A stretch of DNA of 64,000 nucleotides from Paracidovorax wautersii (GCF_031453675.1 NZ_JAVIZX010000001.1:2440001-2504000); one strand, 5' to 3'. Shown: positions 29,094 to 38,262, counted from the stretch's first letter. Notes: generated from the letters alone by a model not told the origin. Translations and numbers: made by a program.

Positions 29094-30023
29094 ATGGACA
29101 TCTTGCTGCAACAGATCATCAATGGTCTGGTTCTCGGCAGCATGTACGCCTTGATAGCCTTGGGCTACACCATGGTGTACGGCATTATTCAGCTGATCAA
29201 TTTCGCGCACGGCGAGGTGCTCATGATCGGCGCGCTCACCAGCTGGAGCTGCATCGGCATGATGCAGGAGGCCCTGCCCGGCGCTCCGGGCTGGCTCGTT
29301 CTGCTCCTGGCGACCATCATCGCCTGCGTGGTGGCTGCCACGCTCAACTTCGTGATCGAAAAGGTCGCCTACAAGCCGCTGCGCAGCAGCCCCCGCCTGG
29401 CGCCCCTGATCACCGCCATCGGCATGTCGATCCTGCTGCAGACGCTGGCGATGATCATCTGGAAGCCCAACTACAAGCCCTATCCCACGCTGCTGCCCAC
29501 CACGCCCTTCAATGTCGGCGGCGCAGTCATCACATCCACGCAGATCCTGATCCTGGGCGTCACCGTGGTGGCCCTCGCGTCCCTGATGTACCTGGTGAAC
29601 TACACCAAGCTGGGCCGCGCCATGCGCGCCACGGCAGAGAACCCGCGGGTCGCCTCGCTCATGGGCGTCAAGCCCGACATGGTCATCTCGGCCACCTTCA
29701 TCATCGGTGCCGTGCTGGCAGCCATCGCCGGCATCATGTATGCGTCCAACTACGGCACGGCGCAGCACACCATGGGCTTCCTGCCCGGTCTGAAGGCCTT
29801 CACGGCGGCCGTGTTCGGCGGCATCGGCAACCTGGCCGGCGCCGTGGTGGGCGGCATCCTGCTGGGCCTGATCGAGGCCATCGGCTCCGGCTACATCGGC
29901 ACCCTGACGGGCGGCCTGCTGGGCAGCCATTACACCGACATCTTCGCTTTCATCGTGCTCATCATCATCCTGACGCTGCGCCCCTCGGGCCTGCTGGGTG
30001 AGCGTGTGGCCGACCGCGCCTGA
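29094..30023 (+). CDS. livH: Branched-chain amino acid ABC transporter permease LivH
   Basis: First membrane subunit of a high-affinity ABC importer for leucine, isoleucine and valine or related amides. The 309-residue protein starts MDILLQQIINGLVLGSMYAL. It has about eight membrane segments and the family's GLGRAMRATAENPRVASLMG-type cytoplasmic loop (about residues 180-199). The ATG at 29094 follows AAGGA at 29081-29085. livM begins 11 bases after its stop. No binding-protein gene is in this window, so it must be encoded elsewhere. Confidence 0.94.
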   Translation: MDILLQQIINGLVLGSMYALIALGYTMVYGIIQLINFAHGEVLMIGALTSWSCIGMMQEALPGAPGWLVLLLATIIACVVAATLNFVIEKVAYKPLRSSPRLAPLITAIGMSILLQTLAMIIWKPNYKPYPTLLPTTPFNVGGAVITSTQILILGVTVVALASLMYLVNYTKLGRAMRATAENPRVASLMGVKPDMVISATFIIGAVLAAIAGIMYASNYGTAQHTMGFLPGLKAFTAAVFGGIGNLAGAVVGGILLGLIEAIGSGYIGTLTGGLLGSHYTDIFAFIVLIIILTLRPSGLLGERVADRA

Positions 30024-30034
30024 GGAACCGTTCC

Positions 30035-31114
30035 ATGAAGAACAACAAACTCGCTCAATGGGTCATCGGCGGTCTGGCGCTGCTGATTCTTCCCCTGATC
30101 CTGCAGTACTTCGGCAACGCCTGGGTGCGGATCGCCGACCTGGCGCTGCTGTACGTGATGCTGGCCCTGGGCCTGAACATCGTGGTCGGCTACGCCGGCC
30201 TGCTCGACCTGGGCTACGTGGCTTTCTACGCCGTGGGCGCCTACCTGTTCGCGCTGATGGCTTCGCCGCACCTGTCGGATACCTTTGCCGCGTTCGCCGC
30301 CATGTTCCCCAACGGGCTGCACACGTCGCTGTGGCTGGTGATACCGCTGGCCGCGCTGGTCGCGGCGATATTCGGGGCCCTGCTGGGCGCCCCGACCCTG
30401 AAGCTGCGCGGTGACTACCTGGCCATTGTGACGCTGGGTTTCGGCGAGATCATCCGCATCTTCCTGAACAACCTGGACCACCCGGTCAACCTGACCAACG
30501 GCCCCAAGGGCATCGGCCAGATCGACTCGGTCAAGGTCTTCGGCCTGGACCTGGGGCGCCGTCTGGAAGTGTTCGGCTTCGACATCAACTCCGTCACGCT
30601 GTACTACTACCTGTTCCTGATCCTCGTGGTGCTGAGCGTCATCATCTGCTACCGCCTGCAGGACTCCCGCATCGGCCGCGCGTGGATGGCCATTCGCGAA
30701 GACGAGATTGCCGCCAAGGCCATGGGCATCAACACCCGCAACATGAAGCTGCTGGCCTTCGGCATGGGCGCGTCGTTCGGCGGCGTGTCCGGTGCCATGT
30801 TCGGTGCGTTCCAGGGCTTCGTGTCGCCCGAATCGTTCAGCCTGATGGAGTCCGTGATGATCGTCGCCATGGTCGTGCTGGGCGGCATCGGCCACATCCC
30901 CGGCGTGATCCTGGGTGCCGTGCTGCTGGCCTCGCTGCCCGAGGTGCTGCGCTACGTGGCCGGCCCGCTCCAGGCCATGACGGACGGGCGCCTGGACTCC
31001 GCCATCCTGCGCCAGCTGCTCATCGCCCTTGCCATGATCATCATCATGCTGCTGCGCCCCCGCGGCCTGTGGCCCGCGCCCGAGCATGGCAAGAGCCTGG
31101 CGCAGAAGACCTGA
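30035..31114 (+). CDS. livM: Branched-chain amino acid ABC transporter permease LivM
   Basis: Second membrane subunit, 359 residues, about ten membrane segments. The LivM-typical segment NIVVGYAGLLDLGYVAFYAV lies near residues 49-68 and the cytoplasmic coupling loop SRIGRAWMAIREDEIAAKAM near 210-229. It forms the pore with LivH. livG follows after 22 bases. Confidence 0.94.
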   Translation: MKNNKLAQWVIGGLALLILPLILQYFGNAWVRIADLALLYVMLALGLNIVVGYAGLLDLGYVAFYAVGAYLFALMASPHLSDTFAAFAAMFPNGLHTSLWLVIPLAALVAAIFGALLGAPTLKLRGDYLAIVTLGFGEIIRIFLNNLDHPVNLTNGPKGIGQIDSVKVFGLDLGRRLEVFGFDINSVTLYYYLFLILVVLSVIICYRLQDSRIGRAWMAIREDEIAAKAMGINTRNMKLLAFGMGASFGGVSGAMFGAFQGFVSPESFSLMESVMIVAMVVLGGIGHIPGVILGAVLLASLPEVLRYVAGPLQAMTDGRLDSAILRQLLIALAMIIIMLLRPRGLWPAPEHGKSLAQKT

Positions 31115-31136
31115 AGCACAGCACTGAAAGTTAGCA

Positions 31137-31919
31137 ATGACAGAGCAATCCAAAGAAGTGGTGCTGAAGGTCGCCGGTATTTCCAAGCGCTTCGGTGGCC
31201 TGCAGGCCCTCTCCGATGTGGGCATCACGATCCAGCGCGGCCAGGTCTACGGCCTGATCGGCCCCAACGGCGCCGGCAAGACGACGTTCTTCAACGTGAT
31301 CACCGGTCTGTACACGCCCGACGCCGGCAGTTTCGAACTGGCTGGCAAGCCCTACGAGCCCACGGCCGTGCACGAGGTGGCCAAGGCCGGCATCGCCCGC
31401 ACGTTCCAGAACATCCGCCTTTTCGCCGACATGACGGCGCTGGAAAACGTGATGGTGGGCCGCCATATCCGGACCAAGTCGGGCCTCATGGGCGCGGTCT
31501 TCCGGACCAAGGGGTTCAAGGAAGAAGAAGCCGCCATCGCCAAGCGCGCGCAAGAGCTGCTCGACTACGTGGGCATTGGCCGCTTTGCCGACTACAAGGC
31601 GCGCACGCTGAGCTACGGCGACCAGCGCCGCCTGGAGATCGCCCGCGCGTTGGCCACCGACCCGCAACTGATTGCGCTGGACGAGCCTGCCGCCGGCATG
31701 AACGCCACCGAGAAGGTGCAGCTGCGCGAGCTGATCGACCGCATCCGCAAGGACAACCGCACCATCCTGCTCATCGAGCACGACGTGAAGCTGGTGATGG
31801 GCCTGTGCGACCGAGTGACCGTGCTCGACTACGGCAAGCAGATCGCCGAAGGCACGCCTGCCGATGTGCAGAAGAACGAAAAAGTGATTGAGGCCTACCT
31901 GGGCACCGGAGGACATTGA
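31137..31919 (+). CDS. livG: Branched-chain amino acid ABC transporter ATPase LivG
   Basis: One of two ATPases of the importer, 260 residues. Walker A GPNGAGKTTFFN is near residue 42; the signature motif LSYGDQRRLEIARAL near 157; Walker B LIALDEPAAGMN near 178; the H-loop LLIEHDVKLVM near 210. The stop codon is next to the livF start, with GGAGGA (31909-31914) serving livF from inside livG. Confidence 0.96.
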   Translation: MTEQSKEVVLKVAGISKRFGGLQALSDVGITIQRGQVYGLIGPNGAGKTTFFNVITGLYTPDAGSFELAGKPYEPTAVHEVAKAGIARTFQNIRLFADMTALENVMVGRHIRTKSGLMGAVFRTKGFKEEEAAIAKRAQELLDYVGIGRFADYKARTLSYGDQRRLEIARALATDPQLIALDEPAAGMNATEKVQLRELIDRIRKDNRTILLIEHDVKLVMGLCDRVTVLDYGKQIAEGTPADVQKNEKVIEAYLGTGGH

Positions 31920-31921
31920 GC

Positions 31922-32650
31922 ATGGCCGAGAAATCCAACAACATCCTGCTGAAGGTCTCCGGGCTGAAGGTGGCCTACGGCGGCATCCAGGCCGTCAAGG
32001 GCGTGGACTTCGACGTGCGCGAGGGCGAACTGGTCTCGCTGATCGGCTCCAACGGCGCCGGCAAGACCACCACCATGAAGGCCATCACCGGCACGCTGCC
32101 CTTCGCCGACGGCGACATCGAGTACCTGGGCGAGAGCATCAAGGGCAAGGGTGCGTGGGACCTGGTCAAGAAGGGCCTGGTCATGGTGCCGGAAGGCCGC
32201 GGCGTGTTCGCGCGGATGACCATCACCGAGAACCTGCTGATGGGCGCCTACATCCGCAACGACAAGGCCGGCATCGCGGCCGATGTCGAGAAGATGTTCA
32301 CCATCTTCCCGCGCCTGCGCGAACGCAAGGACCAGCTGGCCGGCACCATGTCCGGCGGCGAGCAGCAGATGCTGGCGATGGGCCGCGCGCTGATGAGCCA
32401 GCCCAAGGTGCTGCTGCTGGACGAGCCCTCCATGGGCCTGTCGCCCATCATGGTGGACAAGATCTTCGAGGTGGTGCGTGATGTGTACGCCCTGGGCGTG
32501 ACCATCGTGCTGGTGGAGCAGAACGCCAGCCGTGCGCTGGCGATCGCTGACCGCGGCTACGTGATGGAATCCGGCCTGATCAGCATGACCGGCGCCGGTC
32601 AGGATCTCCTGAGCGACCCGCGCGTGCGCGCCGCCTACCTGGGCGAGTGA
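31922..32650 (+). CDS. livF: Branched-chain amino acid ABC transporter ATPase LivF
   Basis: Second ATPase, 242 residues from ATG 31922. Walker A GSNGAGKTTTMKA (about residues 41-53), signature SGGEQQMLAMGRALMSQP (about 140), Walker B VLLLDEPSMGLSP (about 160) and H-loop-like LVEQNASRAL. Start chosen by the Shine-Dalgarno sequence GGAGGA eight bases upstream. Last gene of livHMGF; a strong terminator follows. Confidence 0.96.
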   Translation: MAEKSNNILLKVSGLKVAYGGIQAVKGVDFDVREGELVSLIGSNGAGKTTTMKAITGTLPFADGDIEYLGESIKGKGAWDLVKKGLVMVPEGRGVFARMTITENLLMGAYIRNDKAGIAADVEKMFTIFPRLRERKDQLAGTMSGGEQQMLAMGRALMSQPKVLLLDEPSMGLSPIMVDKIFEVVRDVYALGVTIVLVEQNASRALAIADRGYVMESGLISMTGAGQDLLSDPRVRAAYLGE

Positions 32651-32690
32651 GAGACGCGGCTGCGGCGGTTACCGCAGTCTGCCGCCCCCG

Positions 32691-32717
32691 AAAAGCACCG
32701 CATCGCGGTGCTTTTTT
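32691..32717 (+). terminator. Intrinsic terminator of the liv operon
   Basis: AAAAGCACCGC, loop ATC, GCGGTGCTTTT and further T. An 11-bp stem just after livF. Confidence 0.94.
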
Positions 32718-32736
32718 CATGCCGCGGAATGTTGAG

Positions 32737-32797
32737 TTTTGCTTCATTTTTGATAGCTATGCGCGCTTGCTGGAATTGCGCTAGAGTCCGATTCCAT
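32737..32797 (+). repeat. Dispersed palindromic repeat upstream of the DUF486 gene
   Basis: Contains TTTTTGATAGCTATGCGCG and ATTGCGCTAGAGTCCGATT, close to the copy at 36125. It lies between the liv terminator and the DUF486 start and may overlap that gene's promoter. Confidence 0.8.
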
Positions 32798-32825
32798 TCA
32801 AACCCCGCGGCAACGCCTTCCGGCC

Positions 32826-33191
32826 ATGTTGAACACGCTCCAATCCCTGCCTATTTCCCTGCAGACCATCCTGTTGCTGGTGGCCAGCAACATCTTCATG
32901 ACCTTCGCCTGGTACGGGCACCTGAAGAACCTGGCGACTTCGCCCTGGTATGTGGCGGCGCTGGTGAGCTGGGGCATCGCTCTGTTCGAGTACCTGCTGC
33001 AGGTGCCGGCCAACCGGATCGGCCACACCCAGTTCTCGGTGGGGCAGCTGAAGATCATGCAGGAAGTGATCACGCTGACCGTGTTCGTCCCCTTTGCCGT
33101 CTGGTACATGGGCGAGCCCCTGAAATGGGACTACCTGTGGGCCGGGCTGTGCATGGTGGGCGCGGTGTATTTCATCTTCCGCAGCGCCTGA
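32826..33191 (+). CDS. DUF486 family small membrane protein
   Basis: A 121-residue protein with four predicted membrane helices, starting MLNTLQSLPISLQTILLLVA. The family features are FMTFAWYGHLKN (about residues 24-35), the FEYLLQVPANRIGH motif (about 56-69) and the C-terminal WAGLCMVGAVYFIFRSA. Related to the small half-size drug/metabolite transporters, but the substrate is unknown. Single gene flanked by terminators. Confidence 0.87.
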   Translation: MLNTLQSLPISLQTILLLVASNIFMTFAWYGHLKNLATSPWYVAALVSWGIALFEYLLQVPANRIGHTQFSVGQLKIMQEVITLTVFVPFAVWYMGEPLKWDYLWAGLCMVGAVYFIFRSA

Positions 33192-33217
33192 AGCAGGAGG
33201 ACCCTGCCATCCGCACA

Positions 33218-33247
33218 GCAAAAAGCCCCTCGTGAGGGGCTTTTTGC
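33218..33247. terminator. Bidirectional terminator after the DUF486 gene
   Basis: GCAAAAAGCCCCTC and GAGGGGCTTTTTGC form a perfect stem. It separates the DUF486 gene from the convergent beta-barrel gene. Confidence 0.95.
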
Positions 33248-33301
33248 ATTCTGGCGCCCGGTGCGCCGGTGAGCGGAACCGGCTCCGGCGCGGCAGGCCG
33301 C

Positions 33302-33901
33302 TCAGAACCGGTACTGCACGCCGATCGAAGTCATGTCCACATCGGACTTGCCGTCCGCGAAGTGGAAGCGGTGGCGCTCCCATTCCAGCACGGCCGCCCA
33401 TTGCGGGTTGAACGCCCAGCGCACGCCAGCGCCGTAGGAGAGGCCGAAACCATCGTCCTTGCCCGTGGTCACGCCGAAACCGCTGTTGCCGCTGGTACGG
33501 GTGCGGCCGTAGGTCGTACCGATCTTGCCGAACACATCGAACTGCTCGTTCAGGGGCGCGCGGCCCACCAGACTCAGATTCAGGCCCTGCGCCTTGGTGC
33601 TGCCGCCGATGCGTTCGGACTTGCCCATGTTGATGTAGCCCAGTTCCATGCCGAGGTAGGGATTGAAATAGCCGCCGCTGTAGACCTTCCAGGCGGTGTC
33701 GCTGTCGTCGAACCCGAATCCGCCGGTGCCGCTGCGGATGTCGTACTCGGACTGGCCGCCGCTCAGGCCCACGTAGCCTTGCTGGGTGCCGGGAAGGTAG
33801 GACCGGTTGGTCAGGCCGGTGCCGGACGTCTGGGCCTGGGCCGCAGCCGCTGCGCAGGCGAGAGCGAGGAGGCAGGGGATAACGCGAAGAGAGGCTTTCA
33901 T
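33302..33901 (-). CDS. Outer-membrane beta-barrel protein (OmpA-like barrel)
   Basis: A 199-residue exported protein. The signal peptide MKASLRVIPCLLALACAAAA ends after AQA. The rest alternates polar and hydrophobic residues with glycine/aromatic pairs (GYVGLSGGQSEYDI, FNPYLGMELGYINMG, GLSYGAGVRWAFNPQWAAV) and ends in phenylalanine (VQYRF), the signal for outer-membrane insertion. It fits the small eight-stranded barrel family. The role is unknown. Longer in-frame starts upstream are unlikely, because the signal peptide sits at 33901. Confidence 0.85.
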   Translation of the reverse strand: MKASLRVIPCLLALACAAAAAQAQTSGTGLTNRSYLPGTQQGYVGLSGGQSEYDIRSGTGGFGFDDSDTAWKVYSGGYFNPYLGMELGYINMGKSERIGGSTKAQGLNLSLVGRAPLNEQFDVFGKIGTTYGRTRTSGNSGFGVTTGKDDGFGLSYGAGVRWAFNPQWAAVLEWERHRFHFADGKSDVDMTSIGVQYRF

Positions 33902-34157
33902 GGGAGTGTCCTTGTCCAGGTGGCGGGGCAAATGCTGAGGCGTCCGGGCGGCGGGACCAGGAGTCGGGGAGAGGCCTGTGTCCCGAGGCGGCGCCGCAGT
34001 CTGAGACACCAATCTAAGAAACGTCCCGGGCGCCTCCTGTGGGCGCTCGGGGCGCATGGCCGTAGGCGGGGGCCGACAGGAGGGCGCCATCCGGCGTGGC
34101 CAAGACGGCCCTCAGGCCGGGCGGCGCGCCCGGTTAAACTCGCGCCTTTCGCAGAAA

Positions 34158-34189
34158 TGTCACGCAAATGTCATCGCTGCGTCATGTCA
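34158..34189 (+). promoter_or_regulatory. Pho box (PhoB binding site) upstream of DUF47-pit
   Basis: TGTCA at 34158, TGTCA at 34169 and CGTCA at 34180 are spaced 11 bases apart, the tandem layout of PhoB sites; another TGTCA lies at 34185. It is 30 bases before the DUF47 start and suggests phosphate control of the pair. The rest of 33902-34219 shows no gene. Confidence 0.72.
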
Positions 34190-34219
34190 TCGTTCGCGTA
34201 GGTTCGTTCAGGAGTCCGC

Positions 34220-34867
34220 ATGTTCTTTGGAAAGCTGTTGCCCCGCGAGGGCAATTTTTTCGAGATGTTCAACCAGCATGCGGACCGCATCGTCGAGGCT
34301 GCCAGGGCCTTCTCGCACCTGGTCGCCAACTACAACGACCCGCATCTGCGTGACAAGTACAACCAGGACGTCGACAACGCCGAACGCGCCGCTGACCGCG
34401 TGACCCACGAGGTCAACCGCACCCTGCACAAGACCTTCATCACGCCCATCGACCGCGAACAGATCCATTCGCTGATCAACACCATGGACGATGTGGCCGA
34501 CCTGATCCAGGATTCGGCAGAGACCATGGCGCTGTACGACGTGCGGCACATGACCGACGAGATCACCCGCCTGACCGACCTGAGCGTGAAGTGCTGCGAG
34601 CGCGTGCGCGACGCCGTCAAGCTGCTCGACAAGATCGCCGACCCGGCCGTGGCCGAGGCCGCGCTCAAGACCTGCGAGGAAATCGACCGTCTGGAAGGCG
34701 ATGCCGACCGCGTGCTGCGCTCGGCCATGAGCAAGCTGTTCCGCGAAGAGGTGGATGTGCGCGAACTCATCAAGCTCAAGGCGATCTACGAGCTGCTGGA
34801 AACCGTCACCGACAAATGCGAGGACGTGGCCAACCACATCGAGGGCATCATCCTCGAGAACTCCTGA
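34220..34867 (+). CDS. DUF47 family protein (PhoU-like partner of Pit)
   Basis: A 215-residue, all-helical cytoplasmic protein starting MFFGKLLPREGNFFEMFNQH. It has the DUF47/PhoU_div pattern with the NDVEREADRVTH-like stretch (here NAERAADRVTHEVNRTLHKT) and the metal-type PIDREQIHSLINTMDD motif near residues 72-87. Members are encoded next to Pit transporters and are thought to adjust their activity. pit follows after 24 bases; a Pho box lies upstream. Confidence 0.9.
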   Translation: MFFGKLLPREGNFFEMFNQHADRIVEAARAFSHLVANYNDPHLRDKYNQDVDNAERAADRVTHEVNRTLHKTFITPIDREQIHSLINTMDDVADLIQDSAETMALYDVRHMTDEITRLTDLSVKCCERVRDAVKLLDKIADPAVAEAALKTCEEIDRLEGDADRVLRSAMSKLFREEVDVRELIKLKAIYELLETVTDKCEDVANHIEGIILENS

Positions 34868-34891
34868 CGCGGCGGCGGGTTCGTCCTCACC

Positions 34892-35902
34892 ATGGAAACC
34901 GTACAAACCGCCCTGTGGGTCGTGATCCTGCTCGTCGCGCTGGCGATCCTGTTCGACTTCATGAACGGGTTCCACGACGCGGCCAACTCCATCGCCACCG
35001 TCGTCTCCACCGGCGTGCTCAAGCCCACGCAGGCCGTGGTATTCGCGGCCTTCTTCAACTTCATCGCCATCTTCGTTTTCCACCTGAGCGTGGCGGCGAC
35101 CATCGGCAAGGGCATCGTGCAGCCCGGCGTGGTGGACACGCATGTGATCTTCGGCGCCCTGGTGGGGGCCATCACCTGGAACGTCATCACCTGGTACTAC
35201 GGCATTCCGAGCAGCTCGTCGCACGCGCTGATCGGCGGCATCGTGGGCGCGGTGATCGCCAAGGCCGGCGCGGGTGCGCTGGTGTCCTCGGGCATCCTGA
35301 AGACCGTGGCCTTCATCTTTGTGTCGCCGCTGCTCGGCTTCCTGCTGGGCTCGCTGATGATGGTGGGGGTGGCCTGGATGTTCCGCCGCGCGCGCCCGAG
35401 CAAGGTGGACAAGTGGTTCCGCCGGCTGCAGCTGGTTTCGGCCGGCGCCTACAGCCTGGGCCATGGCGGCAACGATGCGCAAAAGACCATCGGCATCATC
35501 TGGCTGCTGCTGATCGCCACCGGCTACGCCTCGGCCACCGACAGCGCACCGCCCACCTGGACCATCATCGCCTGCTACGCCGCCATCGGCCTGGGGACGA
35601 TGTTCGGCGGCTGGCGCATCGTCAAGACGATGGGCCAGAAGATCACCAAGCTCAAGCCCGTCGGCGGCTTCTGCGCCGAGACGGGCGGGGCGATGACGCT
35701 GTTCCTGGCCACGGCGCTGGGCATCCCGGTCTCGACCACCCACACCATCACCGGCGCCATCGTCGGCGTGGGCTCGACGCAGCGCGCGAGTGCGGTGCGC
35801 TGGGGCGTGGCGGGCAACATCGTCTGGGCGTGGATCCTGACCATCCCGGCCAGCGCCTTCGTGGCGGCGATCGCGTACTGGGTGAGCCTGCAGTTGTATT
35901 GA
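34892..35902 (+). CDS. pit: Inorganic phosphate transporter, Pit family
   Basis: A 336-residue inner-membrane transporter that imports metal-phosphate with protons. The two inverted halves carry the family motifs FDFMNGFHDAANSIAT (about residues 20-35) and SLGHGGNDAQKTIGII (about 188-203); GIPSSSSHALIGGI and GIPVSTTHTITGAIVG are the paired serine/threonine-histidine motifs. It has about ten membrane segments. Co-transcribed with the DUF47 gene. Confidence 0.95.
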   Translation: METVQTALWVVILLVALAILFDFMNGFHDAANSIATVVSTGVLKPTQAVVFAAFFNFIAIFVFHLSVAATIGKGIVQPGVVDTHVIFGALVGAITWNVITWYYGIPSSSSHALIGGIVGAVIAKAGAGALVSSGILKTVAFIFVSPLLGFLLGSLMMVGVAWMFRRARPSKVDKWFRRLQLVSAGAYSLGHGGNDAQKTIGIIWLLLIATGYASATDSAPPTWTIIACYAAIGLGTMFGGWRIVKTMGQKITKLKPVGGFCAETGGAMTLFLATALGIPVSTTHTITGAIVGVGSTQRASAVRWGVAGNIVWAWILTIPASAFVAAIAYWVSLQLY

Positions 35903-36124
35903 TTGGAAGGGGCCACCCCCTGGGCGGCTGCGCCGCTCCGAGCCGCCGACAGAGGCGGTAGCCCTTCGTGCCCGTCCCAGCCTGTGCTTGCAGGTTTGGC
36001 CGCGGTGCTCAGCCCCTTCTCTCATCGCTGCGCGATGGGAAGGGGGACGCCGCCCTCGCGGCGAGCGTCCCTTGCTCGGCGGCTACCCGCCAGTGGCCAA
36101 GCAGCTTGCTGAGATAGACGCTCT
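35903..36124. other. Intergenic region with a hairpin-forming GC-rich sequence
   Basis: Between pit and the convergent TM2 gene. It contains CCCCTTCTCTCATCG and CGATGGGAAGGGG, which can fold into an imperfect hairpin near 36012-36047, plus several GGCGGC/GCCGCC dyads. No gene is visible. It may end transcription from both sides. Confidence 0.45.
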
Positions 36125-36176
36125 GTTTTTTATAGCTGCTAGCGCTTGTCCTGTAAGCGCTAGAGGCCGATTTCAT
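36125..36176 (+). repeat. Dispersed palindromic repeat at the end of the TM2 gene
   Basis: The clearest copy: TTTTTTATAGCTGCTAGCGC, TTGTCCTG, TAAGCGCTAGAGGCCGATTT. The two AGCGCT halves pair as a hairpin. Its end overlaps the stop codon of the minus-strand TM2 gene. Confidence 0.85.
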
Positions 36177-36625
36177 TGTGAAATCTTGCGTGCTTCCTCG
36201 ATCTGGTATTCGAAGTAGCGCTGGAAGCTGAAGGCCAGGCTGGCCATGAGAACAGCGGTGCCGATCAGCAGCGACAGGCCGATGGCGAAGATGGTGAACC
36301 AGTTCGTGCGGCCGGGTGCCGCCTCGGGTTCCGCTGCAGGGTTGAAGCGCGCATTCCACTTCTCCGGCGTCATCAATCCGTAGACGATGGCGCGCAGCGC
36401 GCATCCCGCGATGGTGAAGCCCAGCAGGGGAATGAGCAGCCAGCTGGCGTGGTCGTCCTGGCCCAGCGCCTGGACGCGCTGGATGCCGTAGACCCCCAGC
36501 GCCGTGGGAATGGGCAGCAGCCAGCCCAGCCAGTCGCCCAGGCCGTGCAGATAGAAGCGGTGCAGTCCCAGCGGTCCGCCGACGAAGGCCAGCCAGGCGG
36601 CGAGGGTTTTGTTCTTGGTCGTCAT
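36173..36625 (-). CDS. TM2 domain membrane protein
   Basis: A 150-residue protein. The first 75 residues form a TM2-like unit, LAAWLAFVGGPLGLHRFYLH followed by GDWLGWLLPIPTALGVYG, two helices joined by a short turn. Two more helices follow at about 60-85 and 112-135. The role is unknown. The last residues (RKISQ) and stop adjoin the repeat copy. The next minus-strand gene upstream, a GNAT enzyme, is 25 bases away. Confidence 0.8.
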   Translation of the reverse strand: MTTKNKTLAAWLAFVGGPLGLHRFYLHGLGDWLGWLLPIPTALGVYGIQRVQALGQDDHASWLLIPLLGFTIAGCALRAIVYGLMTPEKWNARFNPAAEPEAAPGRTNWFTIFAIGLSLLIGTAVLMASLAFSFQRYFEYQIEEARKISQ

Positions 36626-36650
36626 GGCAGGCGGCCGCAGGGTGACAGGC

Positions 36651-37172
36651 TTATTCGGGCGCGGTGGTGTCGCCCGCGCCCAGCGTCTTTTCCATGAGCA
36701 CGATGTCGCGCCAGGCGCCGAACTTCCAGCCCACCGAGCGCATCACGCCGATTTCGGTGAAGCCCGCGGAGCGGTGAACGCCGATGGAGCCGGCGTTGGC
36801 CGAGTCGCCGATCACGGCCAGCAGCTTGCGTACACCGGCCTGTTCCGCCGCCTCGCTCAGGGCCGCCAGCAGCTTGCGCCCCACGCCCAGGCCGCGGGCC
36901 GCGTCCGCGACGTAGATCGAGTCCTCGGCCGAAAAGCGGTAGGCAGGGCGGGGCTTGAACCAGTTGCAGTAGGCGAAACCCAGGATCTCGCCATCCTTTT
37001 CCGCCACGATGTAGGGCAGCTTGCGCCCCAGGACATCGGCACGCCGGCCGGCCATGTCGGCTTCGCTCGGGGGATCGATTTCGAAAGTGCCCGTTCCGTT
37101 CAGGACGTGGTGTGCATAGATGGCGGTGAGTGCCGGAATATCTTCGTCGCGGCTGGGGCGGATGGTGGGCAT
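36651..37172 (-). CDS. GNAT N-acetyltransferase (phosphinothricin acetyltransferase-like)
   Basis: A 173-residue acetyl-CoA-dependent enzyme starting [20 protein letters not shown]. The acetyl-CoA motif is [16 protein letters not shown] (about residues 92-107); [26 protein letters not shown] and [17 protein letters not shown] are typical of the PAT/YncA-like subgroup that acetylates methionine sulfoximine or phosphinothricin analogues. The natural substrate is not known. The start region overlaps the divergent rpsP promoter. Confidence 0.85.
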   Translation of the reverse strand: MPTIRPSRDEDIPALTAIYAHHVLNGTGTFEIDPPSEADMAGRRADVLGRKLPYIVAEKDGEILGFAYCNWFKPRPAYRFSAEDSIYVADAARGLGVGRKLLAALSEAAEQAGVRKLLAVIGDSANAGSIGVHRSAGFTEIGVMRSVGWKFGAWRDIVLMEKTLGAGDTTAPE

Positions 37173-37186
37173 TTGCAGGAAATGGA

Positions 37187-37192
37187 TATAAT
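37187..37192 (+). promoter_or_regulatory. -10 box of the rpsP-rimM-trmD operon
   Basis: A perfect TATAAT lies about 100 bases before rpsP, in the space between the divergent GNAT gene and rpsP. The -35 region is weak. Confidence 0.6.
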
Positions 37193-37294
37193 CGCGGACT
37201 TTGCAGCGTGTCGCTGGCCGGGTGGCCATGTCGCGTGTCTCAAACGCAGCAAGAAAACCTGCAGCATCTGCTGCGACCACCCGAAGGATTCATT

Positions 37295-37546
37295 ATGGTC
37301 GTTATTCGACTCTCCCGCGGCGGCTCCAAGGGCCGTCCGTTCTTCAACATCGTCGTTGCCGACAAGCGCGTGCGCCGCGACGGCCGCTTCATCGAGCGTC
37401 TGGGTTTCTACAACCCCACCGCCAAGGAAGGCGAAGAAGGCCTGCGCATCGCCCAGGACCGTCTGACGTATTGGGTGGGCGTGGGCGCGCAGTCGTCCCC
37501 CACCGTGGATCGTCTGATCAAGCAGGCTGCCAAGAAGGCTGCCTGA
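37295..37546 (+). CDS. rpsP: 30S ribosomal protein S16
   Basis: An 83-residue ribosomal protein starting [20 protein letters not shown] with [15 protein letters not shown] in the middle. GAAGGA precedes the ATG. First gene of the conserved rpsP-rimM-trmD-rplS cluster. Confidence 0.98.
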   Translation: MVVIRLSRGGSKGRPFFNIVVADKRVRRDGRFIERLGFYNPTAKEGEEGLRIAQDRLTYWVGVGAQSSPTVDRLIKQAAKKAA

Positions 37547-37636
37547 TCGATCCGCTGTTCCGGACAGGGGCGGGTTCCGTTGGCGTGCTGACGGACCCCG
37601 CCTTTTTTCATTCCCGCTTCCTTCGTGCATCCGCCC

Positions 37637-38209
37637 ATGCCCACCTTGCCCGTTCTAGAGCCTGCTGAACTGCCCGCTGATGCGGTGGAGGTCGGTCGCA
37701 TCGCCGACGCGTGGGGCGTCAAGGGCTGGTTCAAGGTGCTGCCCTACAGCACCGCGCCGGAAGCGCTGTTTTCTTCCAAGCGCTGGTACCTGCTGCCATC
37801 GGAAAAGGGCGCCAAGAGCTTCTTCGCCGGCCCGGTGCTGCTGGCCGTGCGCCAGGCGCGCGAGCATTCGGATTCGGTGGTCGCCTCCGCCCAAGGGGTG
37901 GACGACCGCGATGCGGCCGAGGCCCTGAAAGGCGCGCGCGTGTTCGTGCCGCGCTCCAGCTTTCCCACGGCGGCCGAAGACGAGTACTACTGGGTCGACC
38001 TCATCGGCCTGGCGGTGGTCAACCGCGAGGGCGTGGCCCTGGGCGCGGTGCGCGAACTCCTCGCGACCGGCCCGCAGACCACCTTGGTCCTGGCCTACGA
38101 ACAGGACGGCAAGGCGGCAGAGCGCCTGATTCCCTTCGTGTCCGCCTTTGTCGACAAGGTGGATCTGGCCGAGCGTCGCATCACCGTCGACTGGCAGCCC
38201 GACTACTGA
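37637..38209 (+). CDS. rimM: 16S rRNA processing protein RimM
   Basis: Maturation factor for the 30S head that binds S19. From ATG 37637 it has 190 residues: an N-terminal barrel ([20 protein letters not shown], about residues 16-35) and a C-terminal PRC barrel ([18 protein letters not shown]). A GTG four codons upstream is an alternative start. It lies between rpsP and trmD as usual. Confidence 0.95.
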   Translation: MPTLPVLEPAELPADAVEVGRIADAWGVKGWFKVLPYSTAPEALFSSKRWYLLPSEKGAKSFFAGPVLLAVRQAREHSDSVVASAQGVDDRDAAEALKGARVFVPRSSFPTAAEDEYYWVDLIGLAVVNREGVALGAVRELLATGPQTTLVLAYEQDGKAAERLIPFVSAFVDKVDLAERRITVDWQPDY

Positions 38210-38262
38210 GCGCCTGCCCGCCCGTCCGTTCGCTGCTTCTGCCTGTCTGCCTCCCTGCCCGC

